Source: Henriciella pelagia (GTDB lineage Bacteria > Pseudomonadota > Alphaproteobacteria > Caulobacterales > Hyphomonadaceae). From it: 64,000 nucleotides of DNA. Under the pieces are notes generated by a model, which made no database searches, was not told the DNA's origin, and saw only the letters and a list, made by a program, of their open reading frames with translations. The stretch spans positions 62,001 to 126,000 of the forward strand of contig NZ_NCSU01000007.1 of NCBI RefSeq assembly GCF_002088945.1, given 5' to 3'. The position numbers and the translations under genes were made by a program. Of this stretch, positions 34,434-43,309 are shown in pieces (positions within the stretch are counted from its first letter, which is position 1; every line of letters starts with the position of its first letter).

Positions 34434-34781
34434 CTACGCTGCCTCACCCTTTTGCCTCGACAACTCTTCAGTATCACCAAGCTTCGTGATCGTGATTGGT
34501 TTTGAATCTGGAAATTCAACAAGCAATTCGAGCTTGCCCCCCATCGCTTCGATATAATTACGTAACGTAGACAACATAACATCGCTGCGCTTTTCAAGCT
34601 TAGCAATGCTAGCTTGGCGCACACCCAACTTCTTAGCTATTTCGCCTTGAGTTTGCTTTTTTGCCATCCGGAGATTTCGAAGTGTACAGTACTCTTCGTG
34701 AAGCTGCTCGGCCGCTCGCTCAATACGCTCCCGACGTTCAGGAGCCAAAGCTTTCAATTTATCTTCAAGTGTGACTACCAT
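34434..34781 (-). CDS. higA: HigA-type XRE antitoxin
   Basis: A 115-residue helix-turn-helix protein, the second gene of a toxin-antitoxin pair. The ATG at 34781 is chosen because AAGGAG lies 10 bases upstream within the end of the toxin gene; the longer start at 34832 lies inside it. The HTH is in QTQGEIAKKLGVRQASIAKL EKRSD (about 55-80, written in two parts). The order toxin-antitoxin, a 17-base overlap, and lower GC than neighbours mark a HigBA-type module acquired by transfer. Confidence 0.85.
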   Translation of the reverse strand: MVVTLEDKLKALAPERRERIERAAEQLHEEYCTLRNLRMAKKQTQGEIAKKLGVRQASIAKLEKRSDVMLSTLRNYIEAMGGKLELLVEFPDSKPITITKLGDTEELSRQKGEAA

Positions 34782-35142
34782 TTTTCTCAATCTCCTTAAG
34801 CCATTGAGCGAAACGCGCGTCCGCTGTTGCAATTAACTGCTTATAGAATCGCTTTTCAGATTTACCGGCTTTATCTGCTGCAATTAGCATCACAGCCCTA
34901 CGATTAGGGTCAAACGCAAAAGCAATACGCCAAACTCCGTTATTAACTTTCGTTCGCAATTCCTTCATATTGCTATACTTCGACGCATTGAGTGTATCAG
35001 CGTGAGGACGCCCCAGTTGAGGTCCTTCTCTTTTAACCAAAAGCGCTAATGTCAGAATCTCGTTCTGAACAACCTCGGCCAACTGATTGAACTCTTTATC
35101 GAACTCATCGTGAAACTCTACAGTCCAATCATTCTCAGCCAT
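34765..35142 (-). CDS. higB: HigB/Gp49-family RelE-like mRNA interferase toxin
   Basis: A 125-residue RelE/ParE-superfamily toxin of the Gp49 (HigB-like) subfamily. The ATG at 35142 is used; the in-frame TTG at 35154 is less likely. Family features are WTVEFHDEFDKEFNQL at the N-terminus, LGRPHADTLNASKYSNMKEL, VWRIAFAFDPNRRAVMLIAA and DKAGKSEKRFYKQLIATAD. Such toxins cleave mRNA at the ribosome until bound by the antitoxin. Codon use is AT-rich next to mutM and the DUF2330 gene. Confidence 0.87.
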   Translation of the reverse strand: MAENDWTVEFHDEFDKEFNQLAEVVQNEILTLALLVKREGPQLGRPHADTLNASKYSNMKELRTKVNNGVWRIAFAFDPNRRAVMLIAADKAGKSEKRFYKQLIATADARFAQWLKEIEKNGSHT

Positions 35143-35153
35143 ATATAACCCCA

Positions 35154-35181
35154 AAGGAATATTCCTTCAAGGCTATATAGC
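35154..35181. promoter_or_regulatory. Two palindromes upstream of higBA
   Basis: A perfect 14-bp palindrome AAGGAATATTCCTT (35154-35167) and a perfect 10-bp palindrome GCTATATAGC (35172-35181) lie immediately upstream of the toxin start. The second overlaps a TATATA-like -10 element. They are good candidates for HigA operators and autoregulation, which is the rule in this family. Exact promoter spacing is unclear. Confidence 0.6.
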
Positions 35182-35201
35182 TGAATTTCCCGTGTAAAGT
35201 A

Positions 35202-36584
35202 TTAGCCATTCCCCCAGAGCTTTTGCCACCAGGGCTTCTTCGGCTTCGGCTCAACATCGATAGCGGAGGCTGAGTAGCCGCCGTCAGCCATTTTCTGCTT
35301 GATTTCGTCCTCGTCCCAGCCAGTCAGCTTGACGAGGTTTTCGGCCTCCCGATCCCAGCGGTCGACGAGCGTGTCGGCATAGTCGCGGGCTTCCTCGCAC
35401 TGGTCGAAATCGCCGCGCCATGGATGGCGCAGGACATAGCGACCCTGATAGTTCTGGCGATCTCCAGTGACCTGGAAGGTCAGGTCTTCCGGGAAAGTCT
35501 CGCCATCATAGCGCACATGCAGACGCGTCACGAAGACGTCGACAGGTTCAGGCCCACCCCAGCCTGGCCGCGTCTGCGGCTCATTGCCAGCTTCATCGAG
35601 CCACATCACGCCAAGCTCGCGAAGCTGCGACCGCGAAAGCGGTTCAGCGGCGCATGGGTCGCACCAGCTCATATCCCAGGCATATTCGGTGAAGACCGCC
35701 TTGCCGTCATGCTTGTCGACCTGGTGGGCGAACATGTCCTTATAGAAGTCGCCGAACTCATCCTTCACGAAGATCGGTACATCCATATCGGAGGGGAGTT
35801 TCACCGTCTTGTAGTTCAGCGTCTCGACCCGGCCCTTGCGGGTCATCGCGAAGACAAAGAGTTCCTGCTTGCCGTCGGCGTTCACTGTGCCGAGGCGGAT
35901 CGGGAGCATGAAATCCTCATGCTCATAGGCGACCTGGATGGGCCGCAGGAACGCCGAGCCGTCATGGCGCTCAAGGTTCACCTTGGCCACGAAGAACTTC
36001 ATGTCCTGCTTGAGGTAGGAGCCGACGACTTCCTCGGCGCCGTCCGGGATCTTGTAGCCGTTGGAATTGAGCCAGGTGATAAGACCATCAGATTCCTCAG
36101 CCGAAAGGATGAGGATATCGTACTCGCCGACTTCATACTCGGCTTCGATAGTGACACCGAGATCCTCGGCATCTTCCATCGCGACAGGCGCTGGCTCAGG
36201 TACAGGGCCCGCAGACATCGCCATCGTTTCGCGATACCGGCGCAGATCGCACGGGTTCTCGTCATGATATTCGACAAGACGAGGCGCGGTGTACTGGTCG
36301 AGATGGTCGATCAGGCCGGGATTGGCGACGTTGATCTGCTCTTCTTCGGGCACGTCCACTACTGGAATGACCATCGCGAATTCCTCGACATCGCCGCGAA
36401 AATTCGACGCCATGGTGATGACCGTCCGGTCCCCGTCGCGCACGAGCGCCACCTTGGACGCATCGTTGAACAGGTCGGTATCGGCCTTGGCGACAAAGAA
36501 GCCGCAAAAGGCGGACGCCGGCGCGCTAAAGGCGAGCGAGCTGAGGCCGAGCATCGCCGCTCCGGCCAGGTGTCTGAGTTTCAT
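35202..36584 (-). CDS. DUF2330 exported protein
   Basis: A 460-residue protein of the DUF2330 family, function unknown. The ATG at 36584 has GGAGGG 7 bases upstream and gives a clean signal peptide (cut after ASA). The mature start AFCGFFVAKADTDLFNDASK and the segment FRGDVEEFAMVIPVVDVPEE match the family pattern of a Cys-containing start followed by a PVP-type motif. Further cysteines lie in SWCDPCAAEP. The C-terminus ends in a Pro/Trp/Lys-rich stretch. It overlaps the upstream membrane protein gene by 59 bases, so the two work together. Confidence 0.85.
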   Translation of the reverse strand: MKLRHLAGAAMLGLSSLAFSAPASAFCGFFVAKADTDLFNDASKVALVRDGDRTVITMASNFRGDVEEFAMVIPVVDVPEEEQINVANPGLIDHLDQYTAPRLVEYHDENPCDLRRYRETMAMSAGPVPEPAPVAMEDAEDLGVTIEAEYEVGEYDILILSAEESDGLITWLNSNGYKIPDGAEEVVGSYLKQDMKFFVAKVNLERHDGSAFLRPIQVAYEHEDFMLPIRLGTVNADGKQELFVFAMTRKGRVETLNYKTVKLPSDMDVPIFVKDEFGDFYKDMFAHQVDKHDGKAVFTEYAWDMSWCDPCAAEPLSRSQLRELGVMWLDEAGNEPQTRPGWGGPEPVDVFVTRLHVRYDGETFPEDLTFQVTGDRQNYQGRYVLRHPWRGDFDQCEEARDYADTLVDRWDREAENLVKLTGWDEDEIKQKMADGGYSASAIDVEPKPKKPWWQKLWGNG

Positions 36585-37428
36585 GGATGCGTCCCTCCTT
36601 GGACTTTGATGGTTTGCCCCACTGGAACCGGTCTGCGGGCAACAGCCGGTCAAGAATCGGTGTCAGGAATGAAAGAGCCGCCAGCGCCATGATCGGCGCG
36701 GCGAGCACGTTCGGCACGATGATGAACCAGGCCGACAGGATCGCGACGAGCGCCGCGAAGAGAATGCGGCCAATGCGCGAATCCGGCGTTGAGCGCGGAT
36801 CGGTGATCATGAAGAAGGTGAAGACGAGCAGCGTGCCAGTCGATAGCTGGTGCATCGGGATCGACATCGGGTCGCCCAGCCAGAGCGCCCGGCCAATAAG
36901 GATCGCTGCGAAGGTGCCGAAGAAAGCGAGTGCGATATCGAGCCGTTTCGCACTGGAGAGGACGAGTGCTGCCGCAGCAGCCGCCCAGCCCAACAGAAGA
37001 GGAGCCTGTCCCCACTGGCCGGGGCTCACCCAGACATCGCGGTCAAAGAGGAGACACATCGCAACAATAGCGATGCAGGCCGGGTTGAAGATGTGCTTGC
37101 CATTATAACGAACGGCGAATTTCAGGCCGATGCCGATAAGGCCCGCCACGAACCACATCCACGGCGCAACGGCACGCATCAATATGGTCAGCGACAGCGA
37201 TGTAATAGCCGCCGACTTCCATTCGAACTTGCCGCCGACAATAGCCGTGCCGATGATCTGCGCCGTCATGGTGCCAGCAAGGGCGGACACGAGATGCATC
37301 GGCCTGGCGCCATAATCGGTCGTCAGGATCGAGATAAGGAACAGGCCAGAGAGCGCCAGAATCTGCCAGTGGCGCGCATCACGATTGACAGCGCCAAAAA
37401 TCTGGCTGGGAGCGTCCCTCACGTCCAT
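36526..37428 (-). CDS. NQR2/RnfD-family membrane protein
   Basis: A 300-residue polytopic protein with about eight or nine membrane helices. It resembles NqrB/RnfD: KFAVRYNGKHIFNPACIAIV, the segment HQLSTGTLLVFTFFMITDPR and STPDSRIGRILFAALVAI. In RnfD a Thr in the STGT-like region carries covalent FMN; whether this holds here is unknown. No other rnf/nqr genes are adjacent, and the C-terminus is unusually polar. The partner is the DUF2330 protein, overlapped at the 3' end. The start is uncertain (37428 or 37446), with no strong ribosome site for either. Confidence 0.8.
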   Translation of the reverse strand: MDVRDAPSQIFGAVNRDARHWQILALSGLFLISILTTDYGARPMHLVSALAGTMTAQIIGTAIVGGKFEWKSAAITSLSLTILMRAVAPWMWFVAGLIGIGLKFAVRYNGKHIFNPACIAIVAMCLLFDRDVWVSPGQWGQAPLLLGWAAAAAALVLSSAKRLDIALAFFGTFAAILIGRALWLGDPMSIPMHQLSTGTLLVFTFFMITDPRSTPDSRIGRILFAALVAILSAWFIIVPNVLAAPIMALAALSFLTPILDRLLPADRFQWGKPSKSKEGRIHETQTPGRSGDARPQLARL

Positions 37429-37532
37429 ACATGACAGACAATACATGAAAAGCGGGCAAAATGCGGCGCGAAAATGGATTTCGGGAAATCAGGGGCACAC
37501 TGTTCTCGCCCGAGCGCGACAAAGACGTAGTT

Positions 37533-38405
37533 TCAGCCGGGTGACCTGGCGATCTTTGCCAGATAGGCCCCATAAGGGGAATTTCTCAGCCGCTTCGCCT
37601 GATCCAGAAGCTGTTCCTGCCCGATCAGCCCGAGTCGATAGCCAATCTCTTCAAGGCAGGCGATCTTCATGCCCTGGCGCTCTTCGATTGATGCGATGAA
37701 CTGGGCCGCCTCCAGAAGGGAATCGTGTGTTCCCGCATCAAGCCAGGCATAGCCTCGTCCCATCAGATTGGCGCGAAGCGAGCCTTCCTCCAGATAGAGG
37801 TTGTTCAGCGCTGTGATTTCCAGTTCGCCCCGCCTGGATGGCTTCAGCGTCTTTGCCTTGGCCGGTGCCGTTTCATCGTAAAAGTAGAGTCCGGTCACGG
37901 CATAGCTGGACTTCGGCTTCTTCGGCTTTTCCTCAATGCTGAAAACCTGTCCGTCAGGTGTGAACTCAACCACGCCATAGGCTGTAGGGTCGGCAACCTG
38001 ATAGGCGAAGATCTCTGCGCCGCTTTCCAGCAGTGTGGCTCGCGCCAGCATTTCCGGCAGGCCGTGGCCGTAGAAGATATTGTCACCAAGGACGAGCGCG
38101 CACTTGTCGCCGTCGAGGAAGCTTTCGCCGACGATCAGCGCATCAGCAAGGCCGCGCGGATGCTCCTGTTCCGCGAAGGAAAAAGTGACGCCGAAGTCAG
38201 ATCCGTCGCCCAGCAGTTTTTCAAAGGCCGCGCGGTCTTCGGGCTTTGTGATCACAAGGATTTCGGTGACCCCGGCCAGCATGAGAACGCTGATCGGATA
38301 ATAGATCATCGGCTTGTCATAGACCGGCATCAGCTGTTTCGAGATGCTTCGGGTCAGTGGATAGAGCCGCGTGCCATTTCCGCCAGCCAGGACGATACCT
38401 TTCAA
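37533..38405 (-). CDS. rfbA: Glucose-1-phosphate thymidylyltransferase RfbA
   Basis: RfbA makes dTDP-glucose, step one of dTDP-L-rhamnose synthesis. The 290-residue product has GGNGTRLYPLTRSISKQL (nucleotide loop and Lys), PVYDKPMIYYPISVLMLAG, VLGDNIFYG, and EEKPKKPKS with GLYFYD, all typical of RmlA. The start overlaps the end of rfbB by 4 bases. With rfbB, rfbC and rfbD in the next 6 kb the full rhamnose-nucleotide pathway is present. Confidence 0.96.
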   Translation of the reverse strand: MKGIVLAGGNGTRLYPLTRSISKQLMPVYDKPMIYYPISVLMLAGVTEILVITKPEDRAAFEKLLGDGSDFGVTFSFAEQEHPRGLADALIVGESFLDGDKCALVLGDNIFYGHGLPEMLARATLLESGAEIFAYQVADPTAYGVVEFTPDGQVFSIEEKPKKPKSSYAVTGLYFYDETAPAKAKTLKPSRRGELEITALNNLYLEEGSLRANLMGRGYAWLDAGTHDSLLEAAQFIASIEERQGMKIACLEEIGYRLGLIGQEQLLDQAKRLRNSPYGAYLAKIARSPG

Positions 38406-39454
38406 GATGAGGCCTCCGCCGTCTTTGCTGTCCCCAGCCGCTGGCCCGCCTTGCCCTGATCGACCAGCGCGTGCAACCAGTCTTCATTGTTCATGTACCA
38501 GTCGACCGTCTGCGCAAGGCCCTGCTCCAGCGTCATACGGGGCGACCAGCCGAGTTCGCGTTTGATCCTGGAAAAGTCGATTGCATAGCGCCGATCGTGT
38601 CCCGGTCGGTCTGCGACACGTTTGATCAGGTCGGCGCTGGTCGATCCGCGCGTCTCCGGAAGGCGCTCATCAACGAGGGCGCAGACCGTTCTGGCGAGGT
38701 CGAGATTGGTCGGCGTATGCCCGCCCCCAATGCAATAGGTTTCGCCAAGCACGCCTTTCTGCGCGACGGTGAGAAGCGCATCGGCATGGTCGTCCACGTA
38801 AAGCCAGTCACGCACCTGCTGTCCGTCGCCATAGAGCGGGATGGTTTCCCCGCGCAGCGCTTTCAGGATCACCGTCGGGATGAATTTCTCCGGAAACTGG
38901 TGCGGTCCGTAATTGTTCGAGCAATTGGTGATGATGGACGGGAAATCGTAGGTCGAATGCCAGGCGCGAACGAGATGATCGGCTGCCGCTTTCGATGCCG
39001 AATAGGGGGAACTGGGCTTGTAGCGCGAGGTTTCGGTGAAGCCGCCTTTGTCGATTGATCCGAATACTTCATCCGTTGACACCTGGATGAACCTGAACCC
39101 TTCAGGTTTGGCCTGCCAGGCGCGACACGCTTCCAGCAAGGTATGAACACCGTTGACATTGGTGCGGATGAAGTCGTCAGAGCCGTCGATTGAACGGTCG
39201 ACATGCGTTTCGGCTGCAAGGTTGAAGACCACGTCAGGCGCAAAGCTGTCGAGCGCAGCTTTTACGCTCGCCGCATCACAGATATCGGCCTCTACAAACC
39301 TGTAATTCGGTTGATCAGCGACCTCTGAAACAGAAGCGAGATTGGCAGCGTAGGTCAGCTTGTCGACATTGAGCACGTGGTGCCCATCCCTGACCGCGCG
39401 ACGCACCAAGGCTGAGCCGATGAAACCAGCCCCTCCGGTAATCAACAATCTCAT
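38402..39454 (-). CDS. rfbB: dTDP-glucose 4,6-dehydratase RfbB
   Basis: RfbB converts dTDP-glucose to the 4-keto-6-deoxy sugar. ATG at 39454 (350 residues) begins with the NAD loop RLLITGGAGFIGSALVRRAV; the longer start at 39490 adds unrelated residues. Other features are THVDRSIDGSDDFI, STDEVFGS, the catalytic YSASKAAAD and NCSNNYGPHQFPEKFIPTVI. It lies upstream of rfbA and downstream of the ManC-AGE fusion, all leftward. Confidence 0.96.
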   Translation of the reverse strand: MRLLITGGAGFIGSALVRRAVRDGHHVLNVDKLTYAANLASVSEVADQPNYRFVEADICDAASVKAALDSFAPDVVFNLAAETHVDRSIDGSDDFIRTNVNGVHTLLEACRAWQAKPEGFRFIQVSTDEVFGSIDKGGFTETSRYKPSSPYSASKAAADHLVRAWHSTYDFPSIITNCSNNYGPHQFPEKFIPTVILKALRGETIPLYGDGQQVRDWLYVDDHADALLTVAQKGVLGETYCIGGGHTPTNLDLARTVCALVDERLPETRGSTSADLIKRVADRPGHDRRYAIDFSRIKRELGWSPRMTLEQGLAQTVDWYMNNEDWLHALVDQGKAGQRLGTAKTAEASS

Positions 39455-39512
39455 CACAAGTCCTCTATGCCGGTCAGGCTGGTGCTGCAATATCAGGTCA
39501 CGAACCAGACCG

Positions 39513-41705
39513 CTACAGGAAGGGTGCGAATGCCGTCACCAGATGGTAGAGCATGCTGGCCGGAACGGGTTTGTCGAGCGGATTGCCGTCCTGGTCCAGT
39601 TCGTCAATGAGCAGCCCCTGCCCTGCCGGATCAATATAAGCTTTCCTGATGCCATCAAACAGCAGAGCAACGTCCTCATCTGTCGTCACCTGAGGATGAA
39701 GCCTGAGTGCACGCAGCTTTTCCAGCTGCACCCAAAGCCGCTTGTTGGCGTCGGCAACTGCGCCTGTCGCCAGCACTGCATTGTGGCAGAACAAGCTGTC
39801 TTCCGACCGACCGTCCCGATCAGCCTTGGCGATCAGGCGATGGCGCCAGCTGGAGAGATCGCGTCCTGTCACGGCCTGGAACTGGGAAAGAAGGCTCGCC
39901 CATTCATAGTGGTGGCCGGGCTCGAAGAGCAGGCCCCGTTCGCCCGCTGCCGGTTTCCAGTCGGACAGGAAGAACTCACGCAGGATGTCATAGCGTGGCT
40001 CGAAGAATGTGCTTTCGAACAGGACAATAATATCCCGCGCGCGGGTCAAATGCGCTTCGTCGCCGGTGCCAGCGTGAAGCGCCAGCAGCGCTTCGAGCAT
40101 GTGCATATGCGGATTGGCGCGGCGTTCAGAGGTATGCGCAGAACCTTCCAAATAGCCGCCGACGTCGGGGTCTGTCCAATTTGCTTCGATGTGAGAAAGC
40201 GCAGCAAGCGCCATGTCCAGTCCGCGTGAATCGCCCAGAATCCGGTAGGCTGTCGCGCCCGCCAGAATGATGAATGCGTGGTCGTACAGGTCTTCCGAAT
40301 GGTCTGCGATCCTGCCGTCGGGGCCGATGAGATGCGCCCATCCCCCAGACGGGTTCCGGGCGGCATCGAGCAGATGATCAAGGCCTTTGGAAACAATGTC
40401 GGCGGCGACCTGCGTCCTGTCCCAACCAAGCTCGACCGCACTGGCAAAGCTGAACACCTGCCGGGCCGCGACACGTGTGCGACGCACAGCGCCCTCAAGC
40501 GGGCGGCCGGTGGCATCCACACTTTCGAAAAAGCCGCCATGCTGATCATCCCAGCCCGCCCTGCTCCAGAAATCGAACTGTTCGTACAGGATCGACCTTG
40601 CCTGCTCCCGGACGTGTTTCAGGGGGGCAGATGGGGCGCTTGCACGGTCGGCCAGGGTCTTGACGTCCTGCGCCTTGTCCATCGGGCAGACCATGATGTG
40701 CCTGTCATTCGCGACGACGATCATATTGCTCAGGCCGGCGGTAAAGATTGGGAGACCTTCAGAGCGGACATAGGAGTCCCGGGTATCGACGAGATGGGCG
40801 GCACCTGCTGTGGCATTGCCATCATTGTCACGCGGTGAAAGTTCCCAGAGCGCCTTGTAATCGCCGACATCAGACCAGCCCATATCGACCGGCACGGCGA
40901 AAATGGGGCTCACCTTCTCCATGATGGCATAGTCGACGGAGATACTCGGACAGCCAGCGAACGCGCTGGGGTTCAGCGTCACGGTCCGCTCTGCGATACT
41001 TTTCACTGGATCCTTCGGCAAGGCGGACGTCACTGCGGCGAATATTTCCGGCGCATGAGCCTTGAACGCCTGAATCATTGCGTCTGCACGGAACAGGAAA
41101 ATTCCGGCGTTCCAGACATAGCGGCCAGTTTCGAGATAGGCGGCGGCTGTCGCTTCATCAGGCTTTTCAACAAAGCGGCGGGCCTTTCGCGTCCGCCCGG
41201 TGCCGTCCTCCAGTTCGATATAGCCATAGCCGGTGGCTGGAAAGCTGGGCTCGATACCGAATGTGACCAGATGGCCTTCTTCGGCACGGTCGAGGCCGGC
41301 AGCAACAGCGTCGTGGAGCCGGTCGGGATAGGCGATATGGTGGTCGGCCGGAAGGATCAGGAGATAGTCGTCCGGCCGGTGCACGAGCGCGGCGGCGATC
41401 ACGGCGGCGGCGGAATTGCGCCCGAAAGGCTCCAGCAGGAGACGCGCTTCAGGCAGGTGTTCGCGAAGCATCCCTTCGTGGCGTTCTGCCCCGATGGCAA
41501 GCAGAGGTCCGAATGAAACACCGCGCACCGACGACGCCCCAACGCGTTCTGCCGTCTGGGTGAGCATAGAGGTTTCGCCATGCAGGGTCAGGAATTGTTT
41601 CGGTGTGTCCTTGTTGGACAAGGGCCACAAACGGGTCCCTCCACCGCCACAAAGTATGACTGGCCGCACAATCCTGTCAGGCAAGTTCAGTCCCCTTCCA
41701 CTCAT
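39513..41705 (-). CDS. ManC-type mannose-1-phosphate guanylyltransferase fused to AGE-family isomerase/epimerase
   Basis: A 730-residue two-domain protein. Residues about 12-350 are a GDP-mannose pyrophosphorylase: VILCGGGGTRLWPLSNKDTP KQFL (loop), LILPADHHI, RRFVEKPDE, NAGIFLFRADAMI and VDMGWSDVGDY. Residues about 365-725 are an N-acylglucosamine 2-epimerase/type III phosphomannose isomerase fold: DLYDHAFIILAGATAYRI, RRANPHMHMLEALLALHAGT and FEPGHHYEWASLL hold its conserved His pairs. Usual bifunctional ManC proteins end in a cupin isomerase instead. The fusion could turn fructose-6-P into Man-6-P and use Man-1-P for GDP-mannose. Confidence 0.9.
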   Translation of the reverse strand: MSGRGLNLPDRIVRPVILCGGGGTRLWPLSNKDTPKQFLTLHGETSMLTQTAERVGASSVRGVSFGPLLAIGAERHEGMLREHLPEARLLLEPFGRNSAAAVIAAALVHRPDDYLLILPADHHIAYPDRLHDAVAAGLDRAEEGHLVTFGIEPSFPATGYGYIELEDGTGRTRKARRFVEKPDEATAAAYLETGRYVWNAGIFLFRADAMIQAFKAHAPEIFAAVTSALPKDPVKSIAERTVTLNPSAFAGCPSISVDYAIMEKVSPIFAVPVDMGWSDVGDYKALWELSPRDNDGNATAGAAHLVDTRDSYVRSEGLPIFTAGLSNMIVVANDRHIMVCPMDKAQDVKTLADRASAPSAPLKHVREQARSILYEQFDFWSRAGWDDQHGGFFESVDATGRPLEGAVRRTRVAARQVFSFASAVELGWDRTQVAADIVSKGLDHLLDAARNPSGGWAHLIGPDGRIADHSEDLYDHAFIILAGATAYRILGDSRGLDMALAALSHIEANWTDPDVGGYLEGSAHTSERRANPHMHMLEALLALHAGTGDEAHLTRARDIIVLFESTFFEPRYDILREFFLSDWKPAAGERGLLFEPGHHYEWASLLSQFQAVTGRDLSSWRHRLIAKADRDGRSEDSLFCHNAVLATGAVADANKRLWVQLEKLRALRLHPQVTTDEDVALLFDGIRKAYIDPAGQGLLIDELDQDGNPLDKPVPASMLYHLVTAFAPFL

Positions 41706-41870
41706 CCATCACATGTCTTCGCCGAAACGTCGACAGGCTTCCGGTCCGTTCGATTGCCGGGGACCGCCGGTCATTGGCGCGAGCCGCCAACCAAGGTCAA
41801 CCCTCAAAGCCCCCTCAAGCGCCGTGAATTTAGTGTTGACGCTCCACCAAGCGACAGCCAAGCAGGCCCC

Positions 41871-42446
41871 ATGCCAAAATTGAACGTCACCCGTTTTCAG
41901 ATTGAAGGCCCTGCCCTGGTGGAACCTCCCGTGCACGGCGACGAGCGCGGCTGGTTCTGCGAAACATGGAACAGGGCCGACTGGCTGGATGCCGGCTTGC
42001 CTGACGTGGACTGGGTCCAGGACAATCAGGCCTTTTCTGCTGCGCCCGCAACCACGCGCGGCCTGCATTTCCAGGCACCGCCGCATGCACAAGCCAAGCT
42101 GATCCGCGTTCTGCGCGGCAGGATTTTCGATGCGATCGTGGATCTGCGCGTCGGCTCGCCAACCTATGGCAAGGCCATGCATGTGGAGCTTTCGGGCAAG
42201 TCTCCGGCCGCCTTCTTTGTCCCTGTCGGCTTCGCTCATGGCTACCAGACCCTGGCGACCGATACGATGGTCACCTACAAGGTATCGGCCCATTATGCGC
42301 CCGCCAGCGAAGGTGGCCTTCTATGGTCCGGGATCGGACCGAATATCCCCTGGCCCATGCCTGAAGGCGTGGTGATGTCTGGCCGCGACTTCACCTGGCC
42401 CACGCTCGGCGATCTCCAGTCACCTTTCCGGTATGGCGACACATGA
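41871..42446 (+). CDS. rfbC: dTDP-4-dehydrorhamnose 3,5-epimerase RfbC
   Basis: RfbC epimerises the 4-keto sugar at C3 and C5. The ATG at 41871 (191 residues) is right for the family; an upstream in-frame ATG at 41580 runs into the divergent gene. The cupin core carries DERGWFCETWNRA, QDNQAFS, RGLHFQAPPHAQAKLIRVLR (catalytic His), and VPVGFAHGYQTLATDTMVTY. The 165-base gap before it holds no clear promoter pattern. It overlaps rfbD by 4 bases. Confidence 0.96.
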   Translation: MPKLNVTRFQIEGPALVEPPVHGDERGWFCETWNRADWLDAGLPDVDWVQDNQAFSAAPATTRGLHFQAPPHAQAKLIRVLRGRIFDAIVDLRVGSPTYGKAMHVELSGKSPAAFFVPVGFAHGYQTLATDTMVTYKVSAHYAPASEGGLLWSGIGPNIPWPMPEGVVMSGRDFTWPTLGDLQSPFRYGDT

Positions 42447-43309
42447 ACGCGCCCCGCATTCTTGTGACAGGCGGCCAGGGCAAGCTTGGCGGAGCGCTGG
42501 CGCGGCTCGGTTGCGACGCGCTGCCGCGAACCCGTCTGGACATTACCCAGCCGGCCCAGATCGCCGCTGTCCTGAATGAGCGCCGACCGGACGTGGTCAT
42601 CAACACAGCGTCGTACACAGCGGTAGATGCCGCCGAGAGCCATGAGGATGACGCACGCGCAATCAATGCTGCCGGCGCGGCCAATCTTGCGACCCTGTGC
42701 GCCAGTTCGGACATTCCTCTGATCCACATCTCGACAGACATGGTGTTCGGCGACGGCGATCCGGAAAAGCCGCTCGACGAAGGCAGCTGGGCGGCGCCTG
42801 AATCAGTCTATGGCGCAACCAAACTCGAAGGAGAGACAATGGTCCGCTCCGCCGGTGGGCGGCACACCGTCTGCCGGGTGAGCTGGCTATTCGGCGATGA
42901 TTGCGTGAGCTTTGCGAGCAAGATGCTGGAACTTGCCGCAAAACGGGACACGCTCAGGATCGTCACCGATGAAATCGGTCGCCCGACGCCGATTGATGAT
43001 CTTGCTGCCCACCTTGTCAAGCTGACTGAGCTGATGGCAGCCGGGAAAGAAACCCCTTCGCTGCTGCACCTTGGACCGGGGCCGGTGGTGAGCCGGTTCG
43101 GATGGGCCGAGGAAATCTTCAAGGCGTCTGCTGAAGCCGGCGGGCCAACCCCAGAGCTAAAAGAGGCAAAGGCTACGGATTTCGCCTATCCCGCCAAACG
43201 TCCGAGAGGCGTTGTGCTGGATACAAGCCGCGCTGACGTCCTGCTCGGGCCGATGCCGGACTGGCGGCCCGCCAATGTACGAGCCGTCAAATCCTTGCTG
43301 AAGACCTAG
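42443..43309 (+). CDS. rfbD: dTDP-4-dehydrorhamnose reductase RfbD
   Basis: RfbD makes the final reduction to dTDP-L-rhamnose. The 288-residue SDR protein has ILVTGGQGKLGGALARL, NTASYTAVDAAESHEDDARA, ISTDMVFG (STDYVFD in most homologs) and the catalytic YGATKLEGE. It overlaps rfbC by 4 bases and its end overlaps the convergent alcohol dehydrogenase gene by 4. Together with rfbA and rfbB this completes the pathway for rhamnose in surface glycan. Confidence 0.94.
   Translation: MNAPRILVTGGQGKLGGALARLGCDALPRTRLDITQPAQIAAVLNERRPDVVINTASYTAVDAAESHEDDARAINAAGAANLATLCASSDIPLIHISTDMVFGDGDPEKPLDEGSWAAPESVYGATKLEGETMVRSAGGRHTVCRVSWLFGDDCVSFASKMLELAAKRDTLRIVTDEIGRPTPIDDLAAHLVKLTELMAAGKETPSLLHLGPGPVVSRFGWAEEIFKASAEAGGPTPELKEAKATDFAYPAKRPRGVVLDTSRADVLLGPMPDWRPANVRAVKSLLKT

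Noticed and set aside
35424-36692. 422-residue plus-strand frame across the DUF2330 gene
   Set aside because: Antisense shadow; the DUF2330 frame has signal peptide, ribosome site and family motifs.
41706-41870. Promoter for rfbCD in the divergent gap
   Set aside because: A TTGACG-like element is present but no matching -10 at proper spacing was found.
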